Shown: in pieces, positions 17,167 to 24,177 of the stretch
Layout: each line of letters begins with the position of its first letter
How positions within the stretch are numbered: the first letter of the stretch is position 1
NCBI RefSeq assembly: GCF_002001165.1
Contig: NZ_MUNQ01000005.1
Coordinates: 434,001 to 498,000, forward strand
Direction of reading: 5' to 3'
Source: Rhodanobacter sp. C05
Lineage (GTDB): Bacteria; Pseudomonadota; Gammaproteobacteria; Xanthomonadales; Rhodanobacteraceae
DNA length: 64,000 nt
Program-made: the position numbers and the translations under genes
The notes under the pieces: model-generated
Seen by the model: only the letters and a program-made list of their open reading frames with translations
Database searches by the model: none
What the model was told of the DNA's origin: nothing

Positions 17167-17840
17167 GGCGTGGCCCCTTTCGCATCGAGCGGTTGCGCGG
17201 CAAACCAGCCGGCCACGGCGCTGATGTCCTGCGCGCTCAGCGCACTCGACAGATGCTGCATCAGCTGCAGCGGATCGTTGTGCCGTGTACCCTGCTGCCA
17301 CGCCTTGAGCTGCGCCTCGATATACGCGGTCGGTTGCCCGGCCAGCGGCGGAAAGTGCGCGCCCACGCCGACACCGGCGGGACCGTGGCATTGCACGCAC
17401 GCCGGCACTTGTTGATCCCAGCGACCACTGATGGCGAGTACGGCACCCGCGCTATCCACCGCCGGCATCGGCGTGGTCTGCTTCATCAATGCGGGCGGAA
17501 TCGGCAGCTTGCTGTAGTAAGTCGCCAGCGCCGCGCGCTCATCCTCACTGAGCGCCGTGGCGGTGGCCTGCATCACCGGGCTTGCGCGCGTGCCGCTGGA
17601 AAAATCGTCCAGCTGCTTTTGCAGGTAGGCCGAATCGAGCCCCGCCAGTCGTGGATTCCCGGCGCTGGCCTGACCGCCACCGTCGGCGCCATGACAAGCC
17701 ATGCATGGCGCCGCGCCCTTGCCATTGCCCTGCGTCGTGATCGCCGCCGCATCGACGGCATGCACGGCGCCGAGCGGCAGCGCCGTGGCGACGAATAGAC
17801 CGAGGCCAGGCAACAACGTTCGTGAACCAATGTGCATCAT
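17163..17840 (-). CDS. tsdB: TsdB/cytochrome c4-like diheme cytochrome c
   Basis: The 225-residue periplasmic diheme cytochrome has a signal peptide (LLPGLGLFVATALPLGAVHA) and two similar halves of the cytochrome c4 fold. Heme sites are PCMACHGADGGG (about residue 46) and ACVQCHGPAGVG (about residue 147). Each is followed by a PRLAG or PPLAGQ motif and a YLQKQLDDF or YIEAQLKAW helix. Such proteins accept electrons from TsdA and pass them on to terminal oxidases. Several starts are possible. I use ATG 17840, nine bases from GAGG. Alternatives are 17849 and 17837. It overlaps the tsdA-like gene by four bases and follows the solute-binding protein gene by about a dozen bases. Confidence 0.75.
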   Translation of the reverse strand: MMHIGSRTLLPGLGLFVATALPLGAVHAVDAAAITTQGNGKGAAPCMACHGADGGGQASAGNPRLAGLDSAYLQKQLDDFSSGTRASPVMQATATALSEDERAALATYYSKLPIPPALMKQTTPMPAVDSAGAVLAISGRWDQQVPACVQCHGPAGVGVGAHFPPLAGQPTAYIEAQLKAWQQGTRHNDPLQLMQHLSSALSAQDISAVAGWFAAQPLDAKGATP

Positions 17841-17851
17841 CCCGCCCATCC

Positions 17852-18772
17852 TCAATGCGCCGGCAGGAAGCCGTATTTGCGATACACCGCCTGCGCGGCA
17901 GGGGTCTGCATGAAGGCCAGAAAATCCTTCGCGGCCTGTTCGTGCGGCGCGTCCTTCATGCGTGCGGCGGTATAGGTGGAAGTGACATTCTGCGCCGTGG
18001 GGATCGTCACCGTCTCGACCGGGAAATGCATGATCTGCTGCTGGAAATACGCCTCGGTCGACCATACCGGCGCCGCATCCGACTCGCCCTGCAGCACGCG
18101 CAGCGGTGATTGGCGATGATGGATGCGGGTGAGGAAGGTGCTGCCATCCTTCACCTTGCTGTCCATGATGGTGTGATCGAGCGCATCACCGCCGGCCTTG
18201 CGATAGCTCGCCTCGATCTGCTTGGCGATGCCTTCCCACGCCGGGTTCGGCATGCTCACGCGCACATCGCCACGGCCGAGATCGGCCAGCCCGGTGATGT
18301 GTTTCGGATTGCCCTTCGCGACCAGGATCGCCAGCGGATTGCGCGCGTAGTCGTAGCTGTCGGCGAACCAGTTGTGCTTCTGCTGGTTGTCGGCGATCGC
18401 ATCCTTGCCGGCCGTATAGATGTCCGGTTTGAGCGCGATGCGCAGGTTGCCCATCACCAGCGTGCCGCTCTCGATCTGCCTGGCGAGGATGCCCGGCGGC
18501 AGCGTCTCGGCATAGATCCGCTGGTATTGCGGATGCGCCTGCTTGAACGCCTCCAGCAAGTCGTGCACCACCATGAACTGGTTGCCGGCAAAGAACAGCA
18601 CCAGCTGCGGATCGACGATGTCGCCATGCAGGTCGGCGATCGCATCCACCGGCGGCACACTGAACTGCAGCCCCGCTGGCGGTGGATTCCATGGCGGCAG
18701 GAAGTCGGTCCGGTCGGTTGCGCTGGCGCCGAAGCTGGCCGCCAACAGCATGCCCAAAACGAAATGACGCAT
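17852..18772 (-). CDS. Periplasmic solute-binding protein (type II, molybdate/sulfate-like), no permease nearby
   Basis: The 306-residue exported protein has a signal peptide (MRHFVLGMLLAASFGASA) and the layout of a type II periplasmic binding protein. ADLHGDIVDPQLVLFFAGNQFMVVHDLLEAFK begins the first lobe. NPLAILVAKGNPKHITGLADLGR and VRVSMPNPAWEG form the hinge region. The C-terminus has AAKDFLAFMQTPAAQAVYRKYGFLP, as in molybdate- and sulfate-binding relatives. The start has GAGGG eight bases upstream. No ABC permease or ATPase gene is linked. It sits between a DsrE-family gene and two cytochrome genes, so it may carry an oxyanion or deliver a substrate to the cytochromes instead of importing it. 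The ligand is unknown. Confidence 0.8.
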   Translation of the reverse strand: MRHFVLGMLLAASFGASATDRTDFLPPWNPPPAGLQFSVPPVDAIADLHGDIVDPQLVLFFAGNQFMVVHDLLEAFKQAHPQYQRIYAETLPPGILARQIESGTLVMGNLRIALKPDIYTAGKDAIADNQQKHNWFADSYDYARNPLAILVAKGNPKHITGLADLGRGDVRVSMPNPAWEGIAKQIEASYRKAGGDALDHTIMDSKVKDGSTFLTRIHHRQSPLRVLQGESDAAPVWSTEAYFQQQIMHFPVETVTIPTAQNVTSTYTAARMKDAPHEQAAKDFLAFMQTPAAQAVYRKYGFLPAH

Positions 18773-18798
18773 CGTTCAATCCCTCGAAAACGTGAAGA

Positions 18799-19344
18799 TC
18801 ACAGCGGCATCAGGGCATAACCCTGCTGCTCAAGCACGGTGACCGTGGTCAGCGCGGACAGCGCCAGCGTGACGTGCGAATCCACCCAGTCGTACTGGAA
18901 CTTGTGTTCCGCAACGGCCTGGCCGCATACCGCGATATCGACACCGGCCTTGCGCAGTTGCTCGATCAGCGGCAGGTTCGGATTGGCCACGCCGTACGCC
19001 TTTTTGTACTGCGCATCGTTCAGCACGATGGGCGTGGCTCCGCCGGAGGCGATCGCCACGAATTTCAGGTGATCGAGCGGCACGCCGGCACTCACATACA
19101 GGTTCACTGCGCGTGCTACATGATCGAGTGACGGGTTCACTTCGTCGGGCTTGTCACCGGCCTTGCTCAGGCTGAACACCACCTTGTAGGTAGCGTTGCG
19201 ATCCGGCTGGTAGGCCGCCTGCGGCAACGCATGGATCTTGCCGGCACCGGCGATGGTGGGCGTCTGCCAGAACCCATCACTGGCGAACGCTGCCGCGGGC
19301 AGCAGGCTGAGGACAAGCAGGATCGAGACGAAGGGACGGAACAT
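18799..19344 (-). CDS. DsrE/DsrF-family protein, exported
   Basis: The 181-residue product has a clear signal peptide (MFRPFVSILLVLSLLPAAAFA) followed by a DsrE-like fold. The strand YKVVFSLSKAGDKPDEVNPSLDHVARAVNLY, LKFVAIASGGATPIV, and ADIAVCGQAVA-like text near residue 145 carry the single cysteine often used for sulfur transfer. DsrE proteins act in sulfur relay. Most are cytoplasmic, but exported versions occur beside thiosulfate-oxidation genes. ATG 19344 has GAGG five bases upstream and directly precedes the signal peptide. A start at 19374 would add ten residues before it. Neighbours downstream are a binding protein and TsdB/TsdA-like cytochromes. Confidence 0.8.
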   Translation of the reverse strand: MFRPFVSILLVLSLLPAAAFASDGFWQTPTIAGAGKIHALPQAAYQPDRNATYKVVFSLSKAGDKPDEVNPSLDHVARAVNLYVSAGVPLDHLKFVAIASGGATPIVLNDAQYKKAYGVANPNLPLIEQLRKAGVDIAVCGQAVAEHKFQYDWVDSHVTLALSALTTVTVLEQQGYALMPL

Positions 19345-19383
19345 GGCGACCTCGCGGAATGAGTGTGCACGCATGCTATGTCC

Positions 19384-19400
19384 GGCTTATCCGATAAGCC
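19384..19400. promoter_or_regulatory. Perfect 8-1-8 palindrome upstream of the DsrE-cytochrome cluster
   Basis: GGCTTATC-C-GATAAGCC lies 40 bases before the dsrE-like start codon, in the only AT-rich gap of the leftward cluster. Its position and symmetry suit a regulator-binding site. It has no T-run on either strand, so a terminator for the AraC gene is less likely. Confidence 0.5.
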
Positions 19401-19457
19401 AATGGAGTTTTAATGATCGTGACGATAAAGGCGATTTATATCCAGGCGTAGCCACGG

Positions 19458-20273
19458 TCAGGCCGTTGCTGGCCGGCCCGCGAAATAGCGCGCCGGCGGC
19501 TGGCCGAAGTTGCGTCGGAACATCGCCACGAAGGCGCTGACGCTGACATAGCCCAGCGCGTCGGCGACGACGGCCACCGGCGTGCCTTCCGCCAGCTGCT
19601 CGAGGCCGCGGCTAAGCCGCGCCTGCTGGCGCCATTGCGCAAAGCTCAGCGCGGTCTCGGCACGGAACAGCCGGCTGAGGCTGCGTGCGGACAGCCCGGC
19701 ACAGGTGGCCCAGTCCTCCAGGCTGCGGTTGTCGTGCGGCTGCTCGAGCACGGCCTGGGCGATGCGCAGCAGCCGGCGGTCGAGCGGCATCGGCAGGTGC
19801 AATGGTTCGTGCGGCGCGCGCCGCATTTCGTCCAGCAGCACCGCCATCACCCGCTCCTGCTCCGCATCCAGCCGCTCGTTCCATGTCCACGAACTGGCGC
19901 GGTGCACCAGCGCCCGCAGCAGCTCGGTGATGCCGATCACGCAGGGACGCGCAGGCAGGCCGTGGTCGATATCCGGCGTGATGAACACGCCCCAGCCGCT
20001 CATCACTCCGCTGATGCTGACCGTATGCAACTCACCCGGTGGCATCCAACCGGCACGGTGCGGCGGCAGCATCCACGAACCATGTTCGGTGTGCACGTGG
20101 ACCAGGCCGCTCTCGACGCAGAAGAATTGCCCACGCAGATGGCGATGCCAGTCGTAGGTCTGGGTGTCCTCGCCGTATTCGCTGGTGGCTTCACGATCGA
20201 TCCGGTAGGCGATCAGCGCGGGGCCGCCGACCTGCTCGATCAGTTCGTGGACGTGCTCCTTGGAAGCTGACAT
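19458..20273 (-). CDS. AraC-family transcriptional regulator
   Basis: The 271-residue regulator has an N-terminal cupin-like sensing domain (YDWHRHLRGQFFCVESGLVHVHTEHGSW and PPHRAGWMPPGELHTV) and a C-terminal AraC double helix-turn-helix (about residues 165-262). The second part includes NRSLEDWATCAGLSARSLSRLFRAET, PVAVVADALGYVSVSAFVAMFRRNFGQPPARYF. The start at ATG 20273 is chosen because upstream in-frame codons to 20300 add only a short run. The ribosome site is weak either way. It is the first gene of the leftward run towards the DsrE/binding-protein/cytochrome genes, separated by 113 bases, so it may regulate them. The inducer is unknown. Confidence 0.85.
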   Translation of the reverse strand: MSASKEHVHELIEQVGGPALIAYRIDREATSEYGEDTQTYDWHRHLRGQFFCVESGLVHVHTEHGSWMLPPHRAGWMPPGELHTVSISGVMSGWGVFITPDIDHGLPARPCVIGITELLRALVHRASSWTWNERLDAEQERVMAVLLDEMRRAPHEPLHLPMPLDRRLLRIAQAVLEQPHDNRSLEDWATCAGLSARSLSRLFRAETALSFAQWRQQARLSRGLEQLAEGTPVAVVADALGYVSVSAFVAMFRRNFGQPPARYFAGRPATA

Positions 20274-20498
20274 GGCCGGTTCTCGATATAACTTGACCAA
20301 ATAACGTTATCAGATTACAGCGAGCCTGCCTAAGCTGTTCCACATCCGGCCACCACCTGACCGGAACCTCCCCGCCGCTGCCGCCGCTCGCGGTTTCCTC
20401 GTCCAGCTGTGATGCCCTCGCCGTCACGCCGCGCGCCGTTCATGCGTCCTTGCTGCACACGCCTGCGCATGGCCACGTCTCGAACCCAGGATGATCCG

Positions 20499-20786
20499 AT
20501 GTCTACGACCAAGCTGCTCACCATGAAGTCCAAACCGGCGGCGTCCCCGCTGGAAACCTTTGTCGCCTGTGCCCATCAGATGCTCGACCCCGCCACTCCC
20601 GAGCCGGTGCGCCGAGCGATGGAGCCACGATTGCTGGCACAACTGCCGGCACTGCGGGCGCTGGGCGTATTCGAGCTGTTCGAATTGCGCGATCCGGCCA
20701 TGCGCACCTGGCTGGCCGACGAACTGGAAGGCCGTGGAGCTGATTTCCAGCAGACCCGGCCAGTCTTTTTGCTGCAACAAACATAA
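20499..20786 (+). CDS. Small cytosolic protein, function unknown
   Basis: The 95-residue product has no signal or membrane segment. It is helical and Leu/Pro/Ala-rich, with a repeated-looking core (DPATPEPVRRAMEPRLLAQLPALRALGVFELFELRDPAMRTWLADELEGRG). The start ATG 20499 has CAGGA seven bases upstream. An open frame from 20409 would add 30 residues of basic, unlikely sequence. It lies just upstream of the MarR promoter on the same strand. I do not recognise a family. It could be a small regulator or accessory factor for the efflux cluster, or an independent gene. Confidence 0.5.
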   Translation: MSTTKLLTMKSKPAASPLETFVACAHQMLDPATPEPVRRAMEPRLLAQLPALRALGVFELFELRDPAMRTWLADELEGRGADFQQTRPVFLLQQT

Positions 20787-20794
20787 ACAGGCAT

Positions 20795-20837
20795 ATATTT
20801 GCCTTGACAAATATACTTTCGGCAATAGAATGCCGGG
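20795..20837 (+). promoter_or_regulatory. marR promoter with embedded palindrome; mRNA probably leaderless
   Basis: TTGACA (20804-20809), a 16-base spacer and TAGAAT (20826-20831) form a good sigma-70 promoter. The -10 ends six bases before ATG 20838, so transcription should begin at or next to the A of the start codon. An inverted repeat ATATTTG-6-CAAATAT (20795-20814) covers the -35, the size and form expected for MarR dimers, suggesting autorepression. Confidence 0.75.
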
Positions 20838-21317
20838 ATGAAGCCGAACACCCCCTCCCCCAATCCAACCGGCACCAACGAATCCCAGGCGCCGAGCCTG
20901 GGCATGTTGCTGACCATGGTGCGTGCCGAAATGGTGCGTGCGATCGAAGCCGAGCTCGCCAGCAAGGGCCTGGATCTCAGTTTTACCCAGTACCTGATCC
21001 TGAAGAAGTCACAGCAACTGGGTGCCGTGTCGGCTACCGAACTGGCCCGCGCGGTGGAGCTCGATGGTGGCGCGATGACACGCCAGCTGGATCAGCTGGA
21101 GCGCAAGGGCTTTCTGCGCCGCTCGCCGCACGAACAGGATCGCCGCGCCCTGCGCATCGAACTGACCGAGGCAGGCAATACGGTTTGGCAGAACACCGCC
21201 TCCGTTTGCAGCCAGCGCGTGATGAATGCCGCCCAGCGCTCACTGGACGACACCGAACAAGCGCAGTTGTACGACTACCTGGAGCGCGTGCTGCACGCGC
21301 TTCGCAACAAGAACTGA
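20838..21317 (+). CDS. MarR-family transcriptional regulator of the adjacent efflux operon
   Basis: The 159-residue winged-helix protein begins with a disordered Pro/Asn-rich tail. The MarR core follows: LGMLLTMVRAEMVRAIEAELASKGLDLSFTQYLIL, the recognition region SATELARAVELDGGAMTRQLDQLERKGFLRR and the wing HEQDRRALRIELTEAG. The protein likely represses the OMF-EmrA-EmrB genes that follow 36 bases later, and itself through the 20795-20814 palindrome, releasing DNA when it binds a toxic aromatic compound. That mode is known for MprA/EmrR and relatives. No ribosome site precedes the ATG, which agrees with a leaderless message. Confidence 0.88.
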   Translation: MKPNTPSPNPTGTNESQAPSLGMLLTMVRAEMVRAIEAELASKGLDLSFTQYLILKKSQQLGAVSATELARAVELDGGAMTRQLDQLERKGFLRRSPHEQDRRALRIELTEAGNTVWQNTASVCSQRVMNAAQRSLDDTEQAQLYDYLERVLHALRNKN

Positions 21318-21353
21318 CTTCCCGAAAGCTGCAATATTCCTGGACCTCAACTC

Positions 21354-22808
21354 ATGCGTCTGCATCTTCTTGCGGCTGCGACCGCAATCACCCTCATTCT
21401 GGCCGGCTGCGCCAACAGTGGTGGCCTGCATCCGGACGGCACGTCGCTCGATCCGTCCTCGCTGAAGGCCGAACGCAGCCTCGCCGGCGTCACCATCTCT
21501 CCGGCGGCATGGCCGACGCAGGACTGGTGGAGCGGTCTCGGTGACGCCCAGCTCGCCTCATTGATCGACGAAGCGCTGAAGGACAATCCGGGCCTGGCCG
21601 CGGCGGATGCCCGCGCACGTCAGGCGCAGGCCGCTGCCGGTGAAGCGGATGCCGCGCGCGCTCCAACCGTGAACGGCGGCGCCAGCGTTGCCGGGGCGCG
21701 TCTGCCCGACGGTCTGCTCAGCCCGACCTCGCATTTCGCGGCCGCCAAGTACGGCTATGTCAGCTTCAACTGGGGCCTGGACCTGTGGGGCGGCAAGCGC
21801 GCCGCTTGGGAAGCTGCACTCGGTCAGGCCCGCGCGGCCGAGATCGAGGCACACGCCGCACGCATCGAATTGTCCGGCAACGTGGCGCGCGCCTATGTGC
21901 AGCTCGGCTACGCCTATGCCCAGCAGGATGTGGCGAAGGCGGAGTTTGAGCGCGCCAGCCAGTCGCGCGTACTGACCCGCCAGCGCGTCGCTGCCGGCAT
22001 CGACAGCAAGCTGCAGCTGAAGCAGAACGATGCCGAGGTGGCCAGCGCCGAGCGCCAGCAAGCCGAGGCGAACCGTGCGATCGATGCAGCCCGTTCGGCG
22101 CTGTCGGTGCTGCTCGGCAAGGGCCCGGATCGCGGCCTGGACATCGCGCGGCCGCAGGCGCTCGCCACCGCCGCCCTGACAGTGCCGGCGAATCTGCCGG
22201 TGGAGCTGCTCGGCCACCGCGCCGATCTGGTCGCCGCGCGGTGGCGCGTGGAAGCCTCGTCCAAGGACATCAAGGTCGCCAAGACCGAGTTCCTGCCGAA
22301 TGTGAATCTCGGTGCGATGGCCGGCCTGCTCAACATCGGCGGCGGCAACCTGTTCGAGGCCTCGTCGCGGTTCTATGAATTCGGTCCGACGCTGAGCCTG
22401 CCGATCTTCGATGGCGGCCGCCTGCGTGCGAACCTCGCCGGCAAGGACGCGCAGTACGACCTCGCCGTGGCGCAGTACAACCAGACTCTGGTCGGTGCGC
22501 TCAACCAGGTGGCCGACGACTATGCGGCACAGCAGTCGATGGCTGAGCAGATCGCCGCGCAGCAGCGCGCGCTGGATGCGGCACGCCAAGCCTGGCAGCT
22601 GGCCGAACAGCGCTACAAGGCCGGTGTCGGCAGCTATCTGGAAGCACTCAGCGTGCGGCAGCAGTTGCTGCTCGCCGAACAGGGCATGGCCGCGCTGCAG
22701 GCGCAGCACCTCGACCTGTCGATCCAGCTCATTCAAGCGCTCGGCGGCGGCTATCAGCCGCAGGCCGATGACGTGACTCCTTCTTCCCCTTCATCTTCGC
22801 ATTCCTGA
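21354..22808 (+). CDS. NodT-family outer-membrane efflux lipoprotein (TolC-like)
   Basis: The 484-residue outer-membrane channel has a lipoprotein signal with lipobox LAGC (Cys about 19). Two tandem outer-membrane-efflux repeats follow: DEALKDNPGLAAADARARQAQAAAGEADAARAPTVNGG and LPIFDGGRLRANLAGKDAQYDLAVAQYNQTLVGALNQVADDYAAQQ mark the helical barrel. It ends in a Ser-rich tail. The protein is predicted to trimerise and connect with the membrane-fusion protein encoded ten bases downstream to export drugs across both membranes. The ATG has only a weak ribosome site. The gene is part of the marR-OMF-emrA-emrB unit, all rightward. Confidence 0.9.
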   Translation: MRLHLLAAATAITLILAGCANSGGLHPDGTSLDPSSLKAERSLAGVTISPAAWPTQDWWSGLGDAQLASLIDEALKDNPGLAAADARARQAQAAAGEADAARAPTVNGGASVAGARLPDGLLSPTSHFAAAKYGYVSFNWGLDLWGGKRAAWEAALGQARAAEIEAHAARIELSGNVARAYVQLGYAYAQQDVAKAEFERASQSRVLTRQRVAAGIDSKLQLKQNDAEVASAERQQAEANRAIDAARSALSVLLGKGPDRGLDIARPQALATAALTVPANLPVELLGHRADLVAARWRVEASSKDIKVAKTEFLPNVNLGAMAGLLNIGGGNLFEASSRFYEFGPTLSLPIFDGGRLRANLAGKDAQYDLAVAQYNQTLVGALNQVADDYAAQQSMAEQIAAQQRALDAARQAWQLAEQRYKAGVGSYLEALSVRQQLLLAEQGMAALQAQHLDLSIQLIQALGGGYQPQADDVTPSSPSSSHS

Positions 22809-22818
22809 GGCATCCCTC

Positions 22819-24015
22819 ATGTCCAGCCAGACTCCTACCGCGACCGCCCCGGTCGCCCAGCCGCCGGAAAAGAATCGCCGCGGCTTCCTGCTACGCCTGC
22901 TCGGCGTGGTCGTGCTGCTTGCCCTGATCGCCTGGGGCCTGTGGTATTTCCTCGACGGACGCTGGTACGAAAGCACCGACGATGCGTACGTATCCGGCAA
23001 CGTGGTGCAGGTAACCCCGCAACTGCCCGGCACCGTGGTGACCATCGGCGCCGATGACGGCGATCTGGTGCATGCCGGCGACGTACTCGTGAAGCTCGAC
23101 GCCAGCAATACCGAAGTGGCGCTGGCGATGGCCAGGGCGAACCTCGCCAACACGGTGCGCAAGGTGCGTGGCCTGTACAGCAGCGTCAGTGGCGCGCAGG
23201 CCGATGTGGCTGCGCGCCAGGTGGCGGTGGACAAGGCTCGTGCCGACTACAACCGCCGGCGTGACCTGGCCAAGTCCGGTGCGATCTCCGCCGAGGAACT
23301 GGCGCATGCCCAGGACGCGCTGACCGCCGCCGAAAGCGGCCTGATCACCTCCCAGCAGCAGTACCAGACCAGCAAGGTGCTGGTCGACGACACCGTGGTC
23401 GCCTCGCATCCGGACGTCCAGGCGGCCGCAGCGAATCTGCGTTCGGCGTATCTGGACAACCTGCGCACCACCATCGTGGCGCCGGTCGACGGCTATGTGG
23501 CGAAGCGCTCGGTGCAGCTGGGTCAACGCATCGCACCGGGCCTGGCGCTGATGGCGGTGGTACCGCTGCACCAGGTGTGGGTCGACGCGAACTTCAAGGA
23601 AACCCAGCTCACCCACATGCGCATCGGTCAGCCGGTGGATGTCCGTACCGACGTCTACGGCAGCGCGGTGACCTACAAGGGCAAGATCGAGAGCCTCGGC
23701 GTCGGCACCGGCAGTGCGTTCGCCCTGCTGCCCGCGCAGAACGCGACCGGCAACTGGATCAAGATCGTGCAACGCATACCGGTGCGCATCGTGTTCGACG
23801 ATCCGAAACAGCTGGACCAGCATCCGCTGCGCATCGGCCTGTCCACCGATGTGGAAGTGGGCCTGCACGACCAGAACGGCCCGATGCTGGCGCAACAGGC
23901 GCCGACCCAGCCGGCCTTCAGCACCGATGTCTACGAGAAGCAGCTGGCGCAGGCCGATGGAATGATCGCGCAGATCATCCACGCCAACATGGCCGGCGGC
24001 AAAGACGGCAAATAA
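22819..24015 (+). CDS. emrA: EmrA/HlyD-family membrane-fusion protein
   Basis: The 398-residue periplasmic adaptor has one N-terminal membrane helix (LLRLLGVVVLLALIAWGLWYFL). A lipoyl/barrel-sandwich half-motif (ESTDDAYVSGNVVQVTPQLPGTVV) comes next, then a long coiled-coil hairpin (about residues 95-205, KARADYNRRRDLAKSGAISAEELAHAQ). The second half follows with TTIVAPVDGYVAKRSVQLGQRIAPGLALMAVVP and a beta-barrel domain. ATG 22819 has GAGG eight bases upstream. It lies ten bases after the outer-membrane channel gene, with EmrB downstream after a repeat element, and should bridge the two. Confidence 0.92.
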   Translation: MSSQTPTATAPVAQPPEKNRRGFLLRLLGVVVLLALIAWGLWYFLDGRWYESTDDAYVSGNVVQVTPQLPGTVVTIGADDGDLVHAGDVLVKLDASNTEVALAMARANLANTVRKVRGLYSSVSGAQADVAARQVAVDKARADYNRRRDLAKSGAISAEELAHAQDALTAAESGLITSQQQYQTSKVLVDDTVVASHPDVQAAAANLRSAYLDNLRTTIVAPVDGYVAKRSVQLGQRIAPGLALMAVVPLHQVWVDANFKETQLTHMRIGQPVDVRTDVYGSAVTYKGKIESLGVGTGSAFALLPAQNATGNWIKIVQRIPVRIVFDDPKQLDQHPLRIGLSTDVEVGLHDQNGPMLAQQAPTQPAFSTDVYEKQLAQADGMIAQIIHANMAGGKDGK

Positions 24016-24120
24016 GCTCCTCCCCCTGTTTGCAGGGGGAGGCTGGGAGGGGGTTGTCCGAGCTTGCGCAAGATCAAAAGCACCCCTCCCCAACCCTCCC
24101 CTGCATGCAGGGAAGGGAGC
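24016..24120. repeat. GC-rich dispersed intergenic repeat, copy 1
   Basis: Two short hairpins, CTCCCCCTGTTTGCAGGGGGAG and CTCCCCTGCATGCAGGGAAG, flank a centre containing AAGATCAAAAGCACCCCTCC. The same arrangement occurs in opposite orientation at 54215-54350. It lies between emrA and emrB, so it may act on message stability or as an attenuating structure within the operon. Confidence 0.7.
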
Positions 24121-24177
24121 GGATCTCCAGCCAGCAAATAATCGCCCCGAGCAATCCCTCTCAACAGACCCGCCCTC

